Assembly (NCBI RefSeq): GCF_020985305.1 | Contig: NZ_CP087588.1 | Location: forward strand, 2,975,501-3,039,500 | Source: Croceicoccus sp. Ery15 | Lineage (GTDB): Bacteria > Pseudomonadota > Alphaproteobacteria > Sphingomonadales > Sphingomonadaceae | Reading direction: 5' to 3' | DNA length: 64,000 nt | Shown: piece by piece, positions 11,850-20,873 of the stretch | How positions within the stretch are numbered: position 1 is the first letter of the stretch | Layout of the letters: each line of letters starts with the position of its first letter | Translations under genes and position numbers: made by a program | Notes under the pieces: generated by a model | The model's database searches: none | What the model was told of the DNA's origin: nothing | What the model saw: the letters and a program-made list of their open reading frames with translations, nothing else

Positions 11850-12092
11850 TCAGCCGATGCCCAGAGCCGCCTTATAGGTTTCGAGGATCAGCTCCATCTC
11901 GCGGCGGTCGTCGGCGTTCATCTTACGCAGGCGGACGATCTGGCGCATGATCTTGACGTCATAGCCCACGGCCTTGGCTTCGGCGTAAACGTCGCGGATG
12001 TCGTCGGCGATGCCCTTCTTCTCTTCTTCAAGGCGCTCGACGCGTTCGATCAGAAGGCGCAGGCGATCGTCGGTGGTTTCGGCTTCGGCCAT
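11850..12092 (-). CDS. gapR: GapR family nucleoid-associated protein (DUF2312)
   Basis: 80 residues that match DUF2312 end to end: [15 protein letters not shown] forms a long helix, then [18 protein letters not shown] and the acidic E-M-E-L-I-L-E-T-Y. In Caulobacter, GapR is a nucleoid protein that binds overtwisted DNA ahead of polymerases and stimulates topoisomerases. The same role is inferred here from family membership. It is monocistronic by appearance. Confidence 0.9.
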   Translation of the reverse strand: MAEAETTDDRLRLLIERVERLEEEKKGIADDIRDVYAEAKAVGYDVKIMRQIVRLRKMNADDRREMELILETYKAALGIG

Positions 12093-12225
12093 CGGTCAGC
12101 TCCGGTGAGAATCGGTTGGGAGAATCGTAAAGAGCGGGCCTGATAGGCAGGGCGGCGCGCGGGGTGAAGATGCGCGCCCGCGAAAATTGTGCCGCGCGTG
12201 GATAAGTGGCGCATCAGGATGTGTA

Positions 12226-12555
12226 TCAGGGCAGGGCGCTGCGCACCTTGTTGAGGGCAAGGCTGCTTTCCATCCGGTCCAGCTGTTCCTGTGTGGCGGG
12301 GGTCTGGTGGTTGGCCTTCCACTCTTCCATCGGCATGCCGTGGATCAGTTCGCGCGCCGCTGCCTTGTCGCCGGGAAAGCCCGCGTCCTGTATCCAGTCG
12401 GCCAGGCAATTGCGGCAGAACCCTGCCAGCCCCATCAATTCGATATTCTGCGCATCGTGGCGATGGCGCAAATGGCGGACCAGCCGGCGGAAGGCGGCGG
12501 CGGCAACACCGTCGGGCAGCAGGTCAAGCTGGTCAGGATGCGGGTTATCGGACAT
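12226..12555 (-). CDS. DUF1244 domain protein
   Basis: 109 residues. The conserved core A-A-A-F-R-R-L-V-R-H-L-R-H-R then Q-N-I-E-L-M-G-L-A-G-F-C-R-N-C-L-A-D-W defines DUF1244, a helical family of unknown function found in alpha- and gammaproteobacteria. The C-x2-C pair is characteristic. The ATG at 12555 begins M-S-D-N-P-H-P-D; an upstream ATG at 12588 would add 11 atypical residues. The family usually ends soon after the W-K-A-N-H-Q block; the last 20 residues here are an extension. Confidence 0.85.
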   Translation of the reverse strand: MSDNPHPDQLDLLPDGVAAAAFRRLVRHLRHRHDAQNIELMGLAGFCRNCLADWIQDAGFPGDKAAARELIHGMPMEEWKANHQTPATQEQLDRMESSLALNKVRSALP

Positions 12556-12678
12556 GAAATTCACTCCAGTTTCGCAATTCGCGTGCATCAGGCGGTATCA
12601 TGGCTTGCGCCTGACCCGCATGGGCCATTAGGTGCAGGCTGAACCCGTCCTCCCATAGCAATATTCGGGCAATCGACC

Positions 12679-14148
12679 TTGGCCAAAATCGAACCGCGCG
12701 ACCGTAAGGTCAAGATCCTCGCCACGCTGGGCCCTGCCAGCGCCAATCCCGACATGATCGCCCGCCTGCACAAGGCGGGTGCCGATGCGTTCCGCATCAA
12801 TATGAGCCATGCGGACCACGAAACGCATGCCAAGACCTTTGCCGCGATCCGCGAGTACGAGGCGAAAGTGGGGCAGCCCATCGGCATTCTGTGCGATCTG
12901 CAGGGCCCCAAGCTGCGCGTCGGCAAGTTTGATGGCGGGCGCGCGGTGATCCCGCATGGCCGCCATTTCACGCTGGACCGCAATCCCGAACCGGGTGACG
13001 AGACGCGCGTGCAATTGCCGCATCCCGAATTGTTCGGTCTGCTGCAAAAGGGGCAGCGCCTTCTGCTCGACGATGGCAAGCTGCGGCTGCGCGTGATCCG
13101 CGCGGACGAGAACGAGATTCTGTGCAGCGCCGAAGTGGGCGGGGTGATTTCCGACCGCAAGGGCGTGAATATTCCCGATGCCGAAGTGCCGATCCCCGCG
13201 CTGACCGACAAGGACCGCCGCGATCTGGCGTTCGCGATCGAACAAAAGGCTGACTGGATCGGTCTGTCCTTCGTTCAGCGGCCCGAGGATCTGGCCGAGG
13301 CTCGCCGCCTGATGGGCGGCTATGGCGCGCTGATGGCCAAGATCGAAAAACCGCTGGCCGTGCGCCATCTGGACGAGATTCTGGAGATGTCGGACGGGCT
13401 GATGGTCGCCCGCGGCGATCTGGGCGTAGAGCTTAATCCCGAAGAAGTGCCCCCGCTGCAAAAGCGGATCGTCCAGCAGGCGCGCAAGGCGGGCAAGCCT
13501 GTCGTGGTGGCGACGCAAATGCTGGAATCCATGATCGAGAGCCCCGCGCCGACCCGCGCGGAAGTATCGGACGTCGCCAATGCGGTTTACGACGGGGCCG
13601 ATGCGGTCATGCTGTCGGCCGAAACCGCCGCGGGCCAGTGGCCCGAGGAAGCCGTCACCATCATGCACCGCATTGCGGGGCAGGTGGAACGCGATCCCGG
13701 CTATGACGAACGTATCTCGCTGGGCAAGGTCGAACCCGATGCGACCACCTCGGACGCCTTGGCAGAGGCTTGTGCGTCGATTGCCCGTGCATTGAAGATT
13801 TCGGCGATCAGCGTGTTCACCTCGTCGGGATCGTCGGCCCGCCGCGTGGCGCGCGAGAGGCCGCGCGTGCCGCTGCTGGTGCTGACCCCGTCGCTGGTTA
13901 CCGCGCGGCGCGTGGCATTGCTGTGGGGCGCGCATGCGGTGCGGACCAAGGATATCGGCAGTTTCGAAGAAATGATCGCCAAGGGCAAGCGCATGGCGCT
14001 GCGCCACGGTTTCGGCAGCGCGGGGGCAAAGCTGGTCGTGCTGGCGGGTGTGCCGTTCGGCAAGCCGGGGGCGACCAACCTGCTGCATGTGGTGACATTG
14101 CAGGGCGACGAGCTGGCGAAGCACAAGCAGGAAGGCGCGGCTTCTTGA
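12679..14148 (+). CDS. pyk: Pyruvate kinase
   Basis: 489 residues, TTG start. It converts phosphoenolpyruvate and ADP to pyruvate and ATP in the last step of glycolysis. Visible motifs are K-I-L-A-T-L-G-P-A-S near the N-terminus, R-I-N-M-S-H-A at about 39-45, the catalytic Lys/Glu block L-M-A-K-I-E-K-P, M-V-A-R-G-D-L-G-V-E, and A-T-Q-M-L-E-S-M. The A-B-A-C domain order and length are normal. No ATG is available in frame nearby and homologues begin S-K-I-E-P-R, which supports the TTG at 12679. No clear Shine-Dalgarno sequence precedes it. Confidence 0.96.
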   Translation: MAKIEPRDRKVKILATLGPASANPDMIARLHKAGADAFRINMSHADHETHAKTFAAIREYEAKVGQPIGILCDLQGPKLRVGKFDGGRAVIPHGRHFTLDRNPEPGDETRVQLPHPELFGLLQKGQRLLLDDGKLRLRVIRADENEILCSAEVGGVISDRKGVNIPDAEVPIPALTDKDRRDLAFAIEQKADWIGLSFVQRPEDLAEARRLMGGYGALMAKIEKPLAVRHLDEILEMSDGLMVARGDLGVELNPEEVPPLQKRIVQQARKAGKPVVVATQMLESMIESPAPTRAEVSDVANAVYDGADAVMLSAETAAGQWPEEAVTIMHRIAGQVERDPGYDERISLGKVEPDATTSDALAEACASIARALKISAISVFTSSGSSARRVARERPRVPLLVLTPSLVTARRVALLWGAHAVRTKDIGSFEEMIAKGKRMALRHGFGSAGAKLVVLAGVPFGKPGATNLLHVVTLQGDELAKHKQEGAAS

Positions 14149-14179
14149 CGCGGGCTGGCGTGGGCCGCAATGCGCGGCC

Positions 14180-15190
14180 ATGAAAACGCGCCTGTTCGTT
14201 TCCGACAATGCCGCCGCCGTCCACCCGCATGTATGGGATGCAATGCGCGCCGCCGATGCGCCCGACATGCCCTATGACGGGGATGCGCTGTCGCAGGCGC
14301 TGGATGCGCGTTTTTCGGCCCTGTTCGGGCGCGAATGCGCGGTTGTGTGGACGGCGACCGGCACGGCGGCCAATGCGCTGGCGCTGGCCTGCCTGACCCC
14401 TCCCTATGGCGGGATCGTGTGCCATTACGACGCCCATGTCGAAGCGGACGAGGCAGGCGCCCCTGAATTCTTCACCCACGGGGCCAAGCTGATGCTGGCA
14501 CAGGGCGAAGGGGCCAAGGTTACGCCAGCCTCCATCGCCGCCGTGATCGACCCGATCCAAAAGGACGTCCACCGCGTTCAGCCCGTGACGCTGGCGCTGA
14601 CGCAGGCGACCGAGCAGGGCGAGGCCTATACGCCCGACGAACTCGCCGCCTTGACCGGTTTTGCGCGCGAAAAGGGCCTGCGCGTCCATCTGGACGGCGC
14701 GCGTTTCGCCAATGCGGTGGCGCATCTGGGCTGTTCGCCTGCCGATGCGGGCCCCGCCCATGGCATCGACAGCCTGAGCTTTGGCTTTATCAAGAACGGC
14801 GGGCTGGGGGCCGAGGCGCTGGTCCTGTTCGACCTGTCGCTGGCGGACGAATGCCGCCGCCGCCACAAGCGCGCGGGACAATTGCAGTCCAAGGGGCGCT
14901 ATATGGCGGCGCAGCTTCACGCCATGCTTGACGACGATATCTGGCTGGAGAACGGGCGCGCGGCGAATCGTGCCGCGCAAACCATCGCCCGCGCCGCGCC
15001 CGACCGGCTGATCGGCAAGGTGCAGGCGAACGAGATATTCATGGCGCTGTCGGCGGCGGAGCGCGGCGTTTTGCGCGAACAGGGTTTCGTCTTTTACGAC
15101 TGGTCCGACACATCGGCCCGCTTTGTCACCGCGTGGAACACATCCGCCGGGGATGCGGGCGCGCTGGCGCAGGCGCTGGCAGCACTATGA
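14180..15190 (+). CDS. Threonine aldolase-family PLP enzyme (low-specificity L-threonine aldolase type)
   Basis: 336 residues of fold-type I PLP enzyme. Motifs are F-V-S-D-N at the start, T-G-T-A-A-N for phosphate binding, H-L-D-G-A-R-F with Asp172 contacting the pyridine nitrogen, and S-F-G-F-I-K-N-G-G with Lys205 as the likely Schiff-base lysine. The aldolase family cleaves L-threonine or allo-threonine to glycine and acetaldehyde; another beta-hydroxy amino acid is possible. It starts 31 bases after pyruvate kinase and its stop overlaps the next ATG (ATGA), so it is translationally coupled to the transporter gene. Confidence 0.9.
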   Translation: MKTRLFVSDNAAAVHPHVWDAMRAADAPDMPYDGDALSQALDARFSALFGRECAVVWTATGTAANALALACLTPPYGGIVCHYDAHVEADEAGAPEFFTHGAKLMLAQGEGAKVTPASIAAVIDPIQKDVHRVQPVTLALTQATEQGEAYTPDELAALTGFAREKGLRVHLDGARFANAVAHLGCSPADAGPAHGIDSLSFGFIKNGGLGAEALVLFDLSLADECRRRHKRAGQLQSKGRYMAAQLHAMLDDDIWLENGRAANRAAQTIARAAPDRLIGKVQANEIFMALSAAERGVLREQGFVFYDWSDTSARFVTAWNTSAGDAGALAQALAAL

Positions 15191-16170
15191 CCGGCGCGCC
15201 AGGCGAAACGGCCGCGCCCTCGTTGCTGAAACGATGGGGGCCGTTCGTCCTTGTCACCCTGATCTGGAGCTCGACCTGGCTGGTCATCAAGGACCAGATC
15301 GGGCTGGGAACGCCCGGCTGGTCGATCGCGCTGCGCTTTGCCATCGCCACCGTTTGCATGTTCGCCCTGTGCGCCATTCGCGGCGATGGCTGGCGGCTGG
15401 AAAAGGGCTGGCTGCCGGTCGTCGCCATTGTCGGGCTGTGCCAGTTCGTCGGCAATTTCCAATTCGTCTATCGCGCTGAAATCTATCTGACATCGGGCAT
15501 TGTGGCGGTGTTCTTCGCCCTTTTGCTGGTGCCCAATGCGATCCTTGCGCGGCTGGTGCTGGGGCAGGGCAGTTCGGTCCGGTTCAAATTGGGTTCGGCC
15601 GTTGCGATTGCGGGCATCATGCTGCTGTTCGTCCATGAATATCGCAGTGCGGGGCTTGGCGGCGGGGTGATGGCGGGCATCGTGATGGCCACGCTGGGCA
15701 TGTTGTGCGCGTCTGCCGCCAATATTGCGCAGGCCACGCAGGCCGCCCACCGGCAACCCTTCCTGCCGCTGCTGGCCTGGGCGATGGCGCTGGGCACGCT
15801 GGTCGATGCGGTGCTGGCGCTGGCATTCGAAGGCTGGCCGGTATGGCCCGACGGCTGGCGCTATTACGCGGGAGTGGGTTATCTGGCCATTGTCGGTTCG
15901 GTGGCCACCTTCCCGCTCTATTTCGGGCTGGTGCGGACCATGGGCGCGGGCCATGCCGCCTATGTCGGGGTGGCGGTGCCGCCGATCGCCATGCTGATTT
16001 CGACAATATTCGAAGGATATCAGTGGAGCGTCATGGCCGCCGGTGGCGGCGTGCTGGCCATGGCAGGCCTGTTGATCGCGATGCGGACTAAGCCCAAGCC
16101 GCGCGGCGACGATGGCAAGGCCGAACCCCCGCTATCCGCCGAAACCGCCATCCGCGAAGCAGGCGAGTAA
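15187..16170 (+). CDS. DMT-superfamily (EamA) transporter
   Basis: 327 residues with about ten hydrophobic segments in two EamA repeats. The first repeat starts with F-V-L-V-T-L-I-W-S-S-T-W; the second starts near residue 165. EamA proteins often export amino acids or metabolites; pairing with an aldolase suggests an amino-acid-related substrate, which is inference. The ATG at 15187 overlaps the upstream stop by four bases. A longer reading from 15133 would run inside the aldolase gene. The 3' end overlaps the convergent epimerase-like gene by 39 bases. Confidence 0.9.
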   Translation: MTGAPGETAAPSLLKRWGPFVLVTLIWSSTWLVIKDQIGLGTPGWSIALRFAIATVCMFALCAIRGDGWRLEKGWLPVVAIVGLCQFVGNFQFVYRAEIYLTSGIVAVFFALLLVPNAILARLVLGQGSSVRFKLGSAVAIAGIMLLFVHEYRSAGLGGGVMAGIVMATLGMLCASAANIAQATQAAHRQPFLPLLAWAMALGTLVDAVLALAFEGWPVWPDGWRYYAGVGYLAIVGSVATFPLYFGLVRTMGAGHAAYVGVAVPPIAMLISTIFEGYQWSVMAAGGGVLAMAGLLIAMRTKPKPRGDDGKAEPPLSAETAIREAGE

Positions 16171-16938
16171 CCCTTCGCGAAAAGTGGGAAAGCGCGGTTC
16201 CCAGCCCAGCACGCGCCTGGCCTTGCCATTGGCGACCCGGCGATTCTCGGCATAAAAGCCGCGTGCCATGGGCGACAGATCGGCCTGCTCCAGCGTTTGC
16301 AGGGGCGGCGGGGCCACGTCCAGCAGGCGGCAGGCTTCGGTAATCACATCGTTCTGCGGGCAAGGCAGGTCGTCGGCCAGATTATAGGCACCGGCGGGTG
16401 CGTCCTGTTCCAGCGCCATCGCCACCCCTTGCGCGATATCGTCGACATGCACGCGGCTGAAAACCTGATCGGGAATATCGATGCGACTGGCGCGCCCTTC
16501 GCGCACGCGGTCCAGCGCGCTGCGACCCGGTCCGTAAATGCCCGGCAGCCGGAACACCCGCGCGCCCAGCGCCAGCCATGCCGCATCAGCCTCGCTGCGG
16601 GCGGAGCGCCGCCCTGTGCCCGTCGGCGCGCTTTCGTCGACCCATGCGCCGCCCGCATCGCCATATACGCCGGTGGAGGAGAGATAGCCGGCCCAGCCGG
16701 TAAAGCCCGCCAGCGCCTCTGCGTAATTGTCCAGCACCGGATCGGCACCGCTCTGCCGGTCGGGCGGGACGGAGGAGAGCGCCGCATCGACATGGCCCAG
16801 CGCAAAGCGGATCGCATCGCGGTCGGCAAAATCCAGCCCGCCGTCGCGCCCCGTCGCCTCCACCGCCCAGCCAAGCGGTTCAAGCCGCGCCGCAATGCGT
16901 TTCGCCGTATAGCCGAGGCCAAAGATCAAGAGTCGCAT
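16132..16938 (-). CDS. NAD(P)-dependent epimerase/dehydratase-like SDR protein
   Basis: 268 residues of extended-SDR type. It starts M-R-L-L-I-F-G-L-G-Y-T-A with a Rossmann G-x-G-x2-A motif. Y-L-S-S-T-G-V-Y-G-D-A-G (around 100) holds the family's S-T-x-V-Y-G block, although the usual Y-x3-K pair is not seen as such. F-R-L-P-G-I-Y-G-P-G-R-S follows. This matches YeeZ-like uncharacterised reductases. The substrate is unknown. It converges on, and overlaps by 39 bases, the transporter gene. Confidence 0.87.
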   Translation of the reverse strand: MRLLIFGLGYTAKRIAARLEPLGWAVEATGRDGGLDFADRDAIRFALGHVDAALSSVPPDRQSGADPVLDNYAEALAGFTGWAGYLSSTGVYGDAGGAWVDESAPTGTGRRSARSEADAAWLALGARVFRLPGIYGPGRSALDRVREGRASRIDIPDQVFSRVHVDDIAQGVAMALEQDAPAGAYNLADDLPCPQNDVITEACRLLDVAPPPLQTLEQADLSPMARGFYAENRRVANGKARRVLGWEPRFPTFREGLLACFADGGFGG

Positions 16939-17073
16939 GCACCCTAGCTAGGGGCGGCTGGCCGCGCTGCGTAGGGGCAATCGGGCAGGCGAATGCGATT
17001 TTCCTGCGGATAGAGGGCGGACGGGTCAGAAACCCCTTGTGTAACGGCCTGCAAACCGCATCTAACACGAATT

Positions 17074-19731
17074 ATGGATATCGCGCGCAACCCCACATCG
17101 ATCCCCGGCAACCCCGAACTGGCCGACGCGGCTGTCGAACCTGCCGCCCCCGAAACGATCCGCCGTCTGGATTATACGCCGCCAGCATGGCTGGTCCCCG
17201 AAATCGCGCTGGATTTCGATCTGGGGGTGGAACTGACCAAGGTGCGCGCCACGCTGAAGGTGGAACGAAACCCCGATGCCGCCGCAGACCAGACGCTGCA
17301 TCTGTGCGGCGACAATATCGCGGTGATGGAACTGCTGGTCGACGGCAAGCCTGCCGAGGGCTGGAGCATGAGCGGATCGAACCTGCTGCTGCCTTTGGCG
17401 GGAGAGCGGCACGAGGTGACGGTCGAAACGCATCTGCACCCCGCGACCAACAGCCAGCTGATGGGCCTCTATGCATCGAACGGGATGCTGTGCACCCAGT
17501 GCGAGGCGGAAGGGTTCCGCCGGATCACATTCTTCCCCGACCGGCCCGATGTGCTGTCGCGCTATACCGTCAGGATGAGCGGGCCGAAGGCGGAGTTTCC
17601 GATCCTGCTGTCGAACGGCGATTGCACGGCGAGCGGAGAGGGTGAGAACGGCACCCATTGGGCCGAATGGACCGACCCGTGGCCGAAACCGTCCTATCTG
17701 TTCGCGCTGGTCGCGGGCGATCTGGTGGCGCGCACGGACACATTCACCACCATGAACGGACGCAAGGTGGATCTGGCCGTCTGGGTCCGTCCGGGGGACG
17801 AGGATCGCACCGAACACGCGATGCGCTCCCTCATCAACTCGATGAAATGGGACGAGGAGGCGTTCGGCCGCGAATATGACCTCGACACGTTCAACATCGT
17901 TGCCGTGTCCGATTTCAACATGGGCGCGATGGAGAACAAGGGCCTCAACATCTTCAACACGCGCTATATCCTTGCCGATCCCGATACCGCCACCGATGGC
18001 GATTTCGACGCGGTTGAGGGCGTGGTCGGCCATGAATATTTCCATAACTGGTCGGGCAATCGCGTCACGTGCCGCGACTGGTTCCAGCTGAGCCTGAAAG
18101 AAGGCTTTACCGTGCTGCGCGACCAGATGTTCAGCGCCGACATGGGGAGCGAGCCAGTGAAACGGATCGAGGATGTGCGCATCCTGCGCGCCGCCCAGTT
18201 TCCGGAGGATTCGGGCCCGCTAGCGCATCCGATCCGGCCCGATTCCTATCAGGAAATCAGCAATTTCTATACCGCGACCGTCTATAACAAGGGCGCGGAA
18301 GTCATTCGCATGATGCATACCATGGCGGGTCCCGAACGCTTCCGCGCGGGCAGCGACCTGTATTTCGAACGCCATGACGGAGAGGCCGCGACCTGCGAGG
18401 ATTTCGTCAAGGCGATGGAGGATGGCGCGGGGCTGGACCTGTCGCAATTCCGCCTGTGGTACGAACAGGCCGGCACGCCGCGCGTGACTGTCGCGCTGAA
18501 GCATGACGCGGCGGCCGGCACGGTAACGCTGGACGTGAAACAGCTGGTGCCGCCCACACCCGGCCAGCCGGTGAAGAAGCCGATGCCGATCCCGCTGAAG
18601 ATCGCGCTGTTCGACCGCGATACCGGCAGCCATGACGGCGAACGCACGCTGAACATCACCAAAGCGGCGGAAAGCTTTACATTCGGCGGGTTCGCCAAAC
18701 CCCCCGTTCTGTCCGCCAATCGCGGCTTTTCCGCGCCCATCCAGCTTGAGAGCGAGGCGACCGACGCCGACCTTCAATTCCTGGCGGCGAAGGATGACGA
18801 CAGCTTTGCCCGTTACGAGGCTTTGCAGCAGCTGTTCACGCGCGAATTGCTGGGCGCGGTCGAAGGCGGACCGGACGAGACGCGCCGCGCCGCGATTGTC
18901 GAGGCGATGGCCGCCGTGATCGACGATCGGGCCATCGACGACATGATGCGCGGCGAGCTGATGATGCTGCCCGCAATCAATTTCCTGATCGAACTGGCCG
19001 CGCCCGCCGATCCGGTTGCCCTGCACGAAGCGCGCGAGCGGTTGAAGGCCTATCTGGGTACGCGGCTGCGCGACCGGCTGACGGCGCTGCACGACCGTGC
19101 ATCGACCATTCCCTATTCGTTGGAGGCGGACAGCCGCGGCGCGCGCAAGGTGAAGACGCAGGCGCTGATCCTGCTGGCCGCTGCCGATGTGGCGGAAACG
19201 GCAAAGCGGGCAGAGACGCAATATCGCGCGGCGGACAATATGACCGACCGGCAGGGCGCGCTGGCCGTGATCTCGGGCCTCGACGTTCCGGCGCGGGGCG
19301 AGTTGCTGGCCGATTTCCATGCGCGATACGCGGGCAATGCGCTGGTGATCGACAAATGGTTCGCCATTCAGGCCAGCGCCCTGCGCAGCGACGTGCTCGA
19401 CGCCGTGGAGGCATTGGCGGGTCACGAAGACTTCACCATGAAGAACCCGAACCGCGTGCGCGCGCTCTATATGACGATGGCGGGCAATCCCTCGGCCTTT
19501 CACGATGCCGGCGGGCGTGGCTATCGCATGATCGCCGATCTGGTGCTCGCTCTCGACCCGATCAACCCGCAGACGGCGGCGCGTTTCGTGCCGTGGCTGG
19601 GCCGCTGGCGCAAGATCGAGCCGGTGCGCGCCGAGCTGATGCGGGCAGAGCTGATGCGCATGGCGGCGGTCAAGTCCCTGTCCAAGGATGTGCGCGAACA
19701 GGTGACCAAGAGCCTCGACACAAGTGCCTGA
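17074..19731 (+). CDS. pepN: Aminopeptidase N (M1 zinc peptidase)
   Basis: An 885-residue cytosolic aminopeptidase removing N-terminal residues from peptides. The exopeptidase motif G-A-M-E-N is at 284-288. Zinc ligands are in H-E-Y-F-H (His320, His324), with the third ligand Glu343 in L-K-E-G-F-T-V. The family's N-terminal beta domain, an Ig-like domain and the DUF3458 C-terminal helical domain follow, and the length equals E. coli-type PepN. No signal peptide is present. Its stop overlaps the GTG start of pgeF by eight bases. Confidence 0.97.
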   Translation: MDIARNPTSIPGNPELADAAVEPAAPETIRRLDYTPPAWLVPEIALDFDLGVELTKVRATLKVERNPDAAADQTLHLCGDNIAVMELLVDGKPAEGWSMSGSNLLLPLAGERHEVTVETHLHPATNSQLMGLYASNGMLCTQCEAEGFRRITFFPDRPDVLSRYTVRMSGPKAEFPILLSNGDCTASGEGENGTHWAEWTDPWPKPSYLFALVAGDLVARTDTFTTMNGRKVDLAVWVRPGDEDRTEHAMRSLINSMKWDEEAFGREYDLDTFNIVAVSDFNMGAMENKGLNIFNTRYILADPDTATDGDFDAVEGVVGHEYFHNWSGNRVTCRDWFQLSLKEGFTVLRDQMFSADMGSEPVKRIEDVRILRAAQFPEDSGPLAHPIRPDSYQEISNFYTATVYNKGAEVIRMMHTMAGPERFRAGSDLYFERHDGEAATCEDFVKAMEDGAGLDLSQFRLWYEQAGTPRVTVALKHDAAAGTVTLDVKQLVPPTPGQPVKKPMPIPLKIALFDRDTGSHDGERTLNITKAAESFTFGGFAKPPVLSANRGFSAPIQLESEATDADLQFLAAKDDDSFARYEALQQLFTRELLGAVEGGPDETRRAAIVEAMAAVIDDRAIDDMMRGELMMLPAINFLIELAAPADPVALHEARERLKAYLGTRLRDRLTALHDRASTIPYSLEADSRGARKVKTQALILLAAADVAETAKRAETQYRAADNMTDRQGALAVISGLDVPARGELLADFHARYAGNALVIDKWFAIQASALRSDVLDAVEALAGHEDFTMKNPNRVRALYMTMAGNPSAFHDAGGRGYRMIADLVLALDPINPQTAARFVPWLGRWRKIEPVRAELMRAELMRMAAVKSLSKDVREQVTKSLDTSA

Positions 19732-20485
19732 CATCATCACCGCCGCCCCGCTGGCGGGCGTGCCGCACGGCTTTCTGGGTCGGCGCGGCGGAGTGTCGGC
19801 GGGGCCCTATGCCTCGCTAAACGTGGGCACGGGCTCGCCCGACGATCCCGCTCTGGTCGAACGCAACCGGCGGATCGCGGGCGATGCCGTTCTTGCGGGG
19901 GCGGCACTGGCCACCGTCTATCAGGTGCATTCCGCGCTGTGCGAGACTGTGACCGCGCCATGGCCATTGGACGCGCGGCCTCATGCCGATGCGATGGTCA
20001 CCGACCGGCCCGGCGTGTTGCTGGGCATTCTGACAGCCGATTGCGCGCCGGTGCTGCTGGCCGACCGGCAGGCGGGCGTAGTCGGCGCGGCCCATGCCGG
20101 ATGGAAAGGCGCGTTCGGCGGCGTGACCGACAACACCATTGCCGCGATGGAGGCGCTGGGCGCCGAGCGCAGCCGCATCGCCGCCGCCGTCGGCCCCTGC
20201 ATCGCGCAGGCGAGTTACGAAGTGGACGATTCCTTTCTGAACCGCTTTGTCGAGGCGGACGGGACGAACGAGCATTTCTTCAAGCCCGGCAGACCCGGCC
20301 ACCAGCAATTCGACCTTGCCGGCTATGTCGCCGCGCGGCTGGCGGCCGCGGGGGTCGGCACGGTGGCGATCACGGGGCACGACACGCTGGCGGATGAAAC
20401 CCGCTTCTTCTCCTACCGCCGCGCGACCTTGGCCGGAGAGGATAGTTACGGGCGGCAGATCAGTTTAATTGCGGTTGGGGGCTAG
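19724..20485 (+). CDS. pgeF: PgeF/YfiH family multicopper purine nucleoside phosphorylase-like protein
   Basis: 253 residues from a GTG start, overlapping pepN by eight bases. Family blocks are H-G-F-L-G-R-R-G-G-V-S, V-Y-Q-V-H-S (His), T-A-D-C-A-P-V (Cys), A-H-A-G-W-K-G (His) and G-P-C-I-A-Q-A-S-Y-E-V, with F-F-S-Y-R-R near the C-terminus. YfiH/LACC1 proteins act on purine nucleosides in vitro; in E. coli PgeF is linked to peptidoglycan precursor editing. Which role applies here is unknown. It is the second gene of a two-gene unit. Confidence 0.93.
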   Translation: MPDIITAAPLAGVPHGFLGRRGGVSAGPYASLNVGTGSPDDPALVERNRRIAGDAVLAGAALATVYQVHSALCETVTAPWPLDARPHADAMVTDRPGVLLGILTADCAPVLLADRQAGVVGAAHAGWKGAFGGVTDNTIAAMEALGAERSRIAAAVGPCIAQASYEVDDSFLNRFVEADGTNEHFFKPGRPGHQQFDLAGYVAARLAAAGVGTVAITGHDTLADETRFFSYRRATLAGEDSYGRQISLIAVGG

Positions 20486-20510
20486 AGAGCAGCAAGACGG
20501 TTAAATCGAT

Positions 20511-20846
20511 ATGGTATCGGCACGAGCAGTAAAGATTACCGGCATTTGCGCGTGTATCGCATGGGGTGCAACGGCGGCGATGGTTGCCGCCGGCGCATTC
20601 TTATATGGCGGAACCCATGCGGCCAATCTGGTCATGGTTGTGGTGTGCTGCCTGACGAGCGCATTTTTAATCTGGCACTCGTCGTTAGTGGTTTCGGCGC
20701 ATCTTGTCGCTTCGCCCCATCCCGTCATGACCTCTCTGTTGAGGGCGGAAATTGCGATCGGATTAGCCATGACGGGTGTCGGGGCAATGCTGCTGGTTCT
20801 GTCATCCTATCGCGTGATTGGCGAGGCCTTGCCGGTATTCGGTTGA
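20511..20846 (+). CDS. Small membrane protein of unknown function
   Basis: 111 residues with three hydrophobic helices at about 8-32, 38-62 and 80-102, joined by short loops. No family is recognised. Only a weak AGACGG lies upstream. It starts 25 bases after pgeF on the same strand and could be read through from it. GC content is visibly lower than in its neighbours. The convergent hydrolase gene begins its 3' end 27 bases away. Confidence 0.6.
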   Translation: MVSARAVKITGICACIAWGATAAMVAAGAFLYGGTHAANLVMVVVCCLTSAFLIWHSSLVVSAHLVASPHPVMTSLLRAEIAIGLAMTGVGAMLLVLSSYRVIGEALPVFG

Positions 20847-20873
20847 GCGCCCGTGGCCGAACATGCTCTGAGG

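Noticed and set aside
18220..19740. 506-codon open frame antisense to pepN
   Set aside because: No domain and no ribosome site; pepN is complete on the plus strand.
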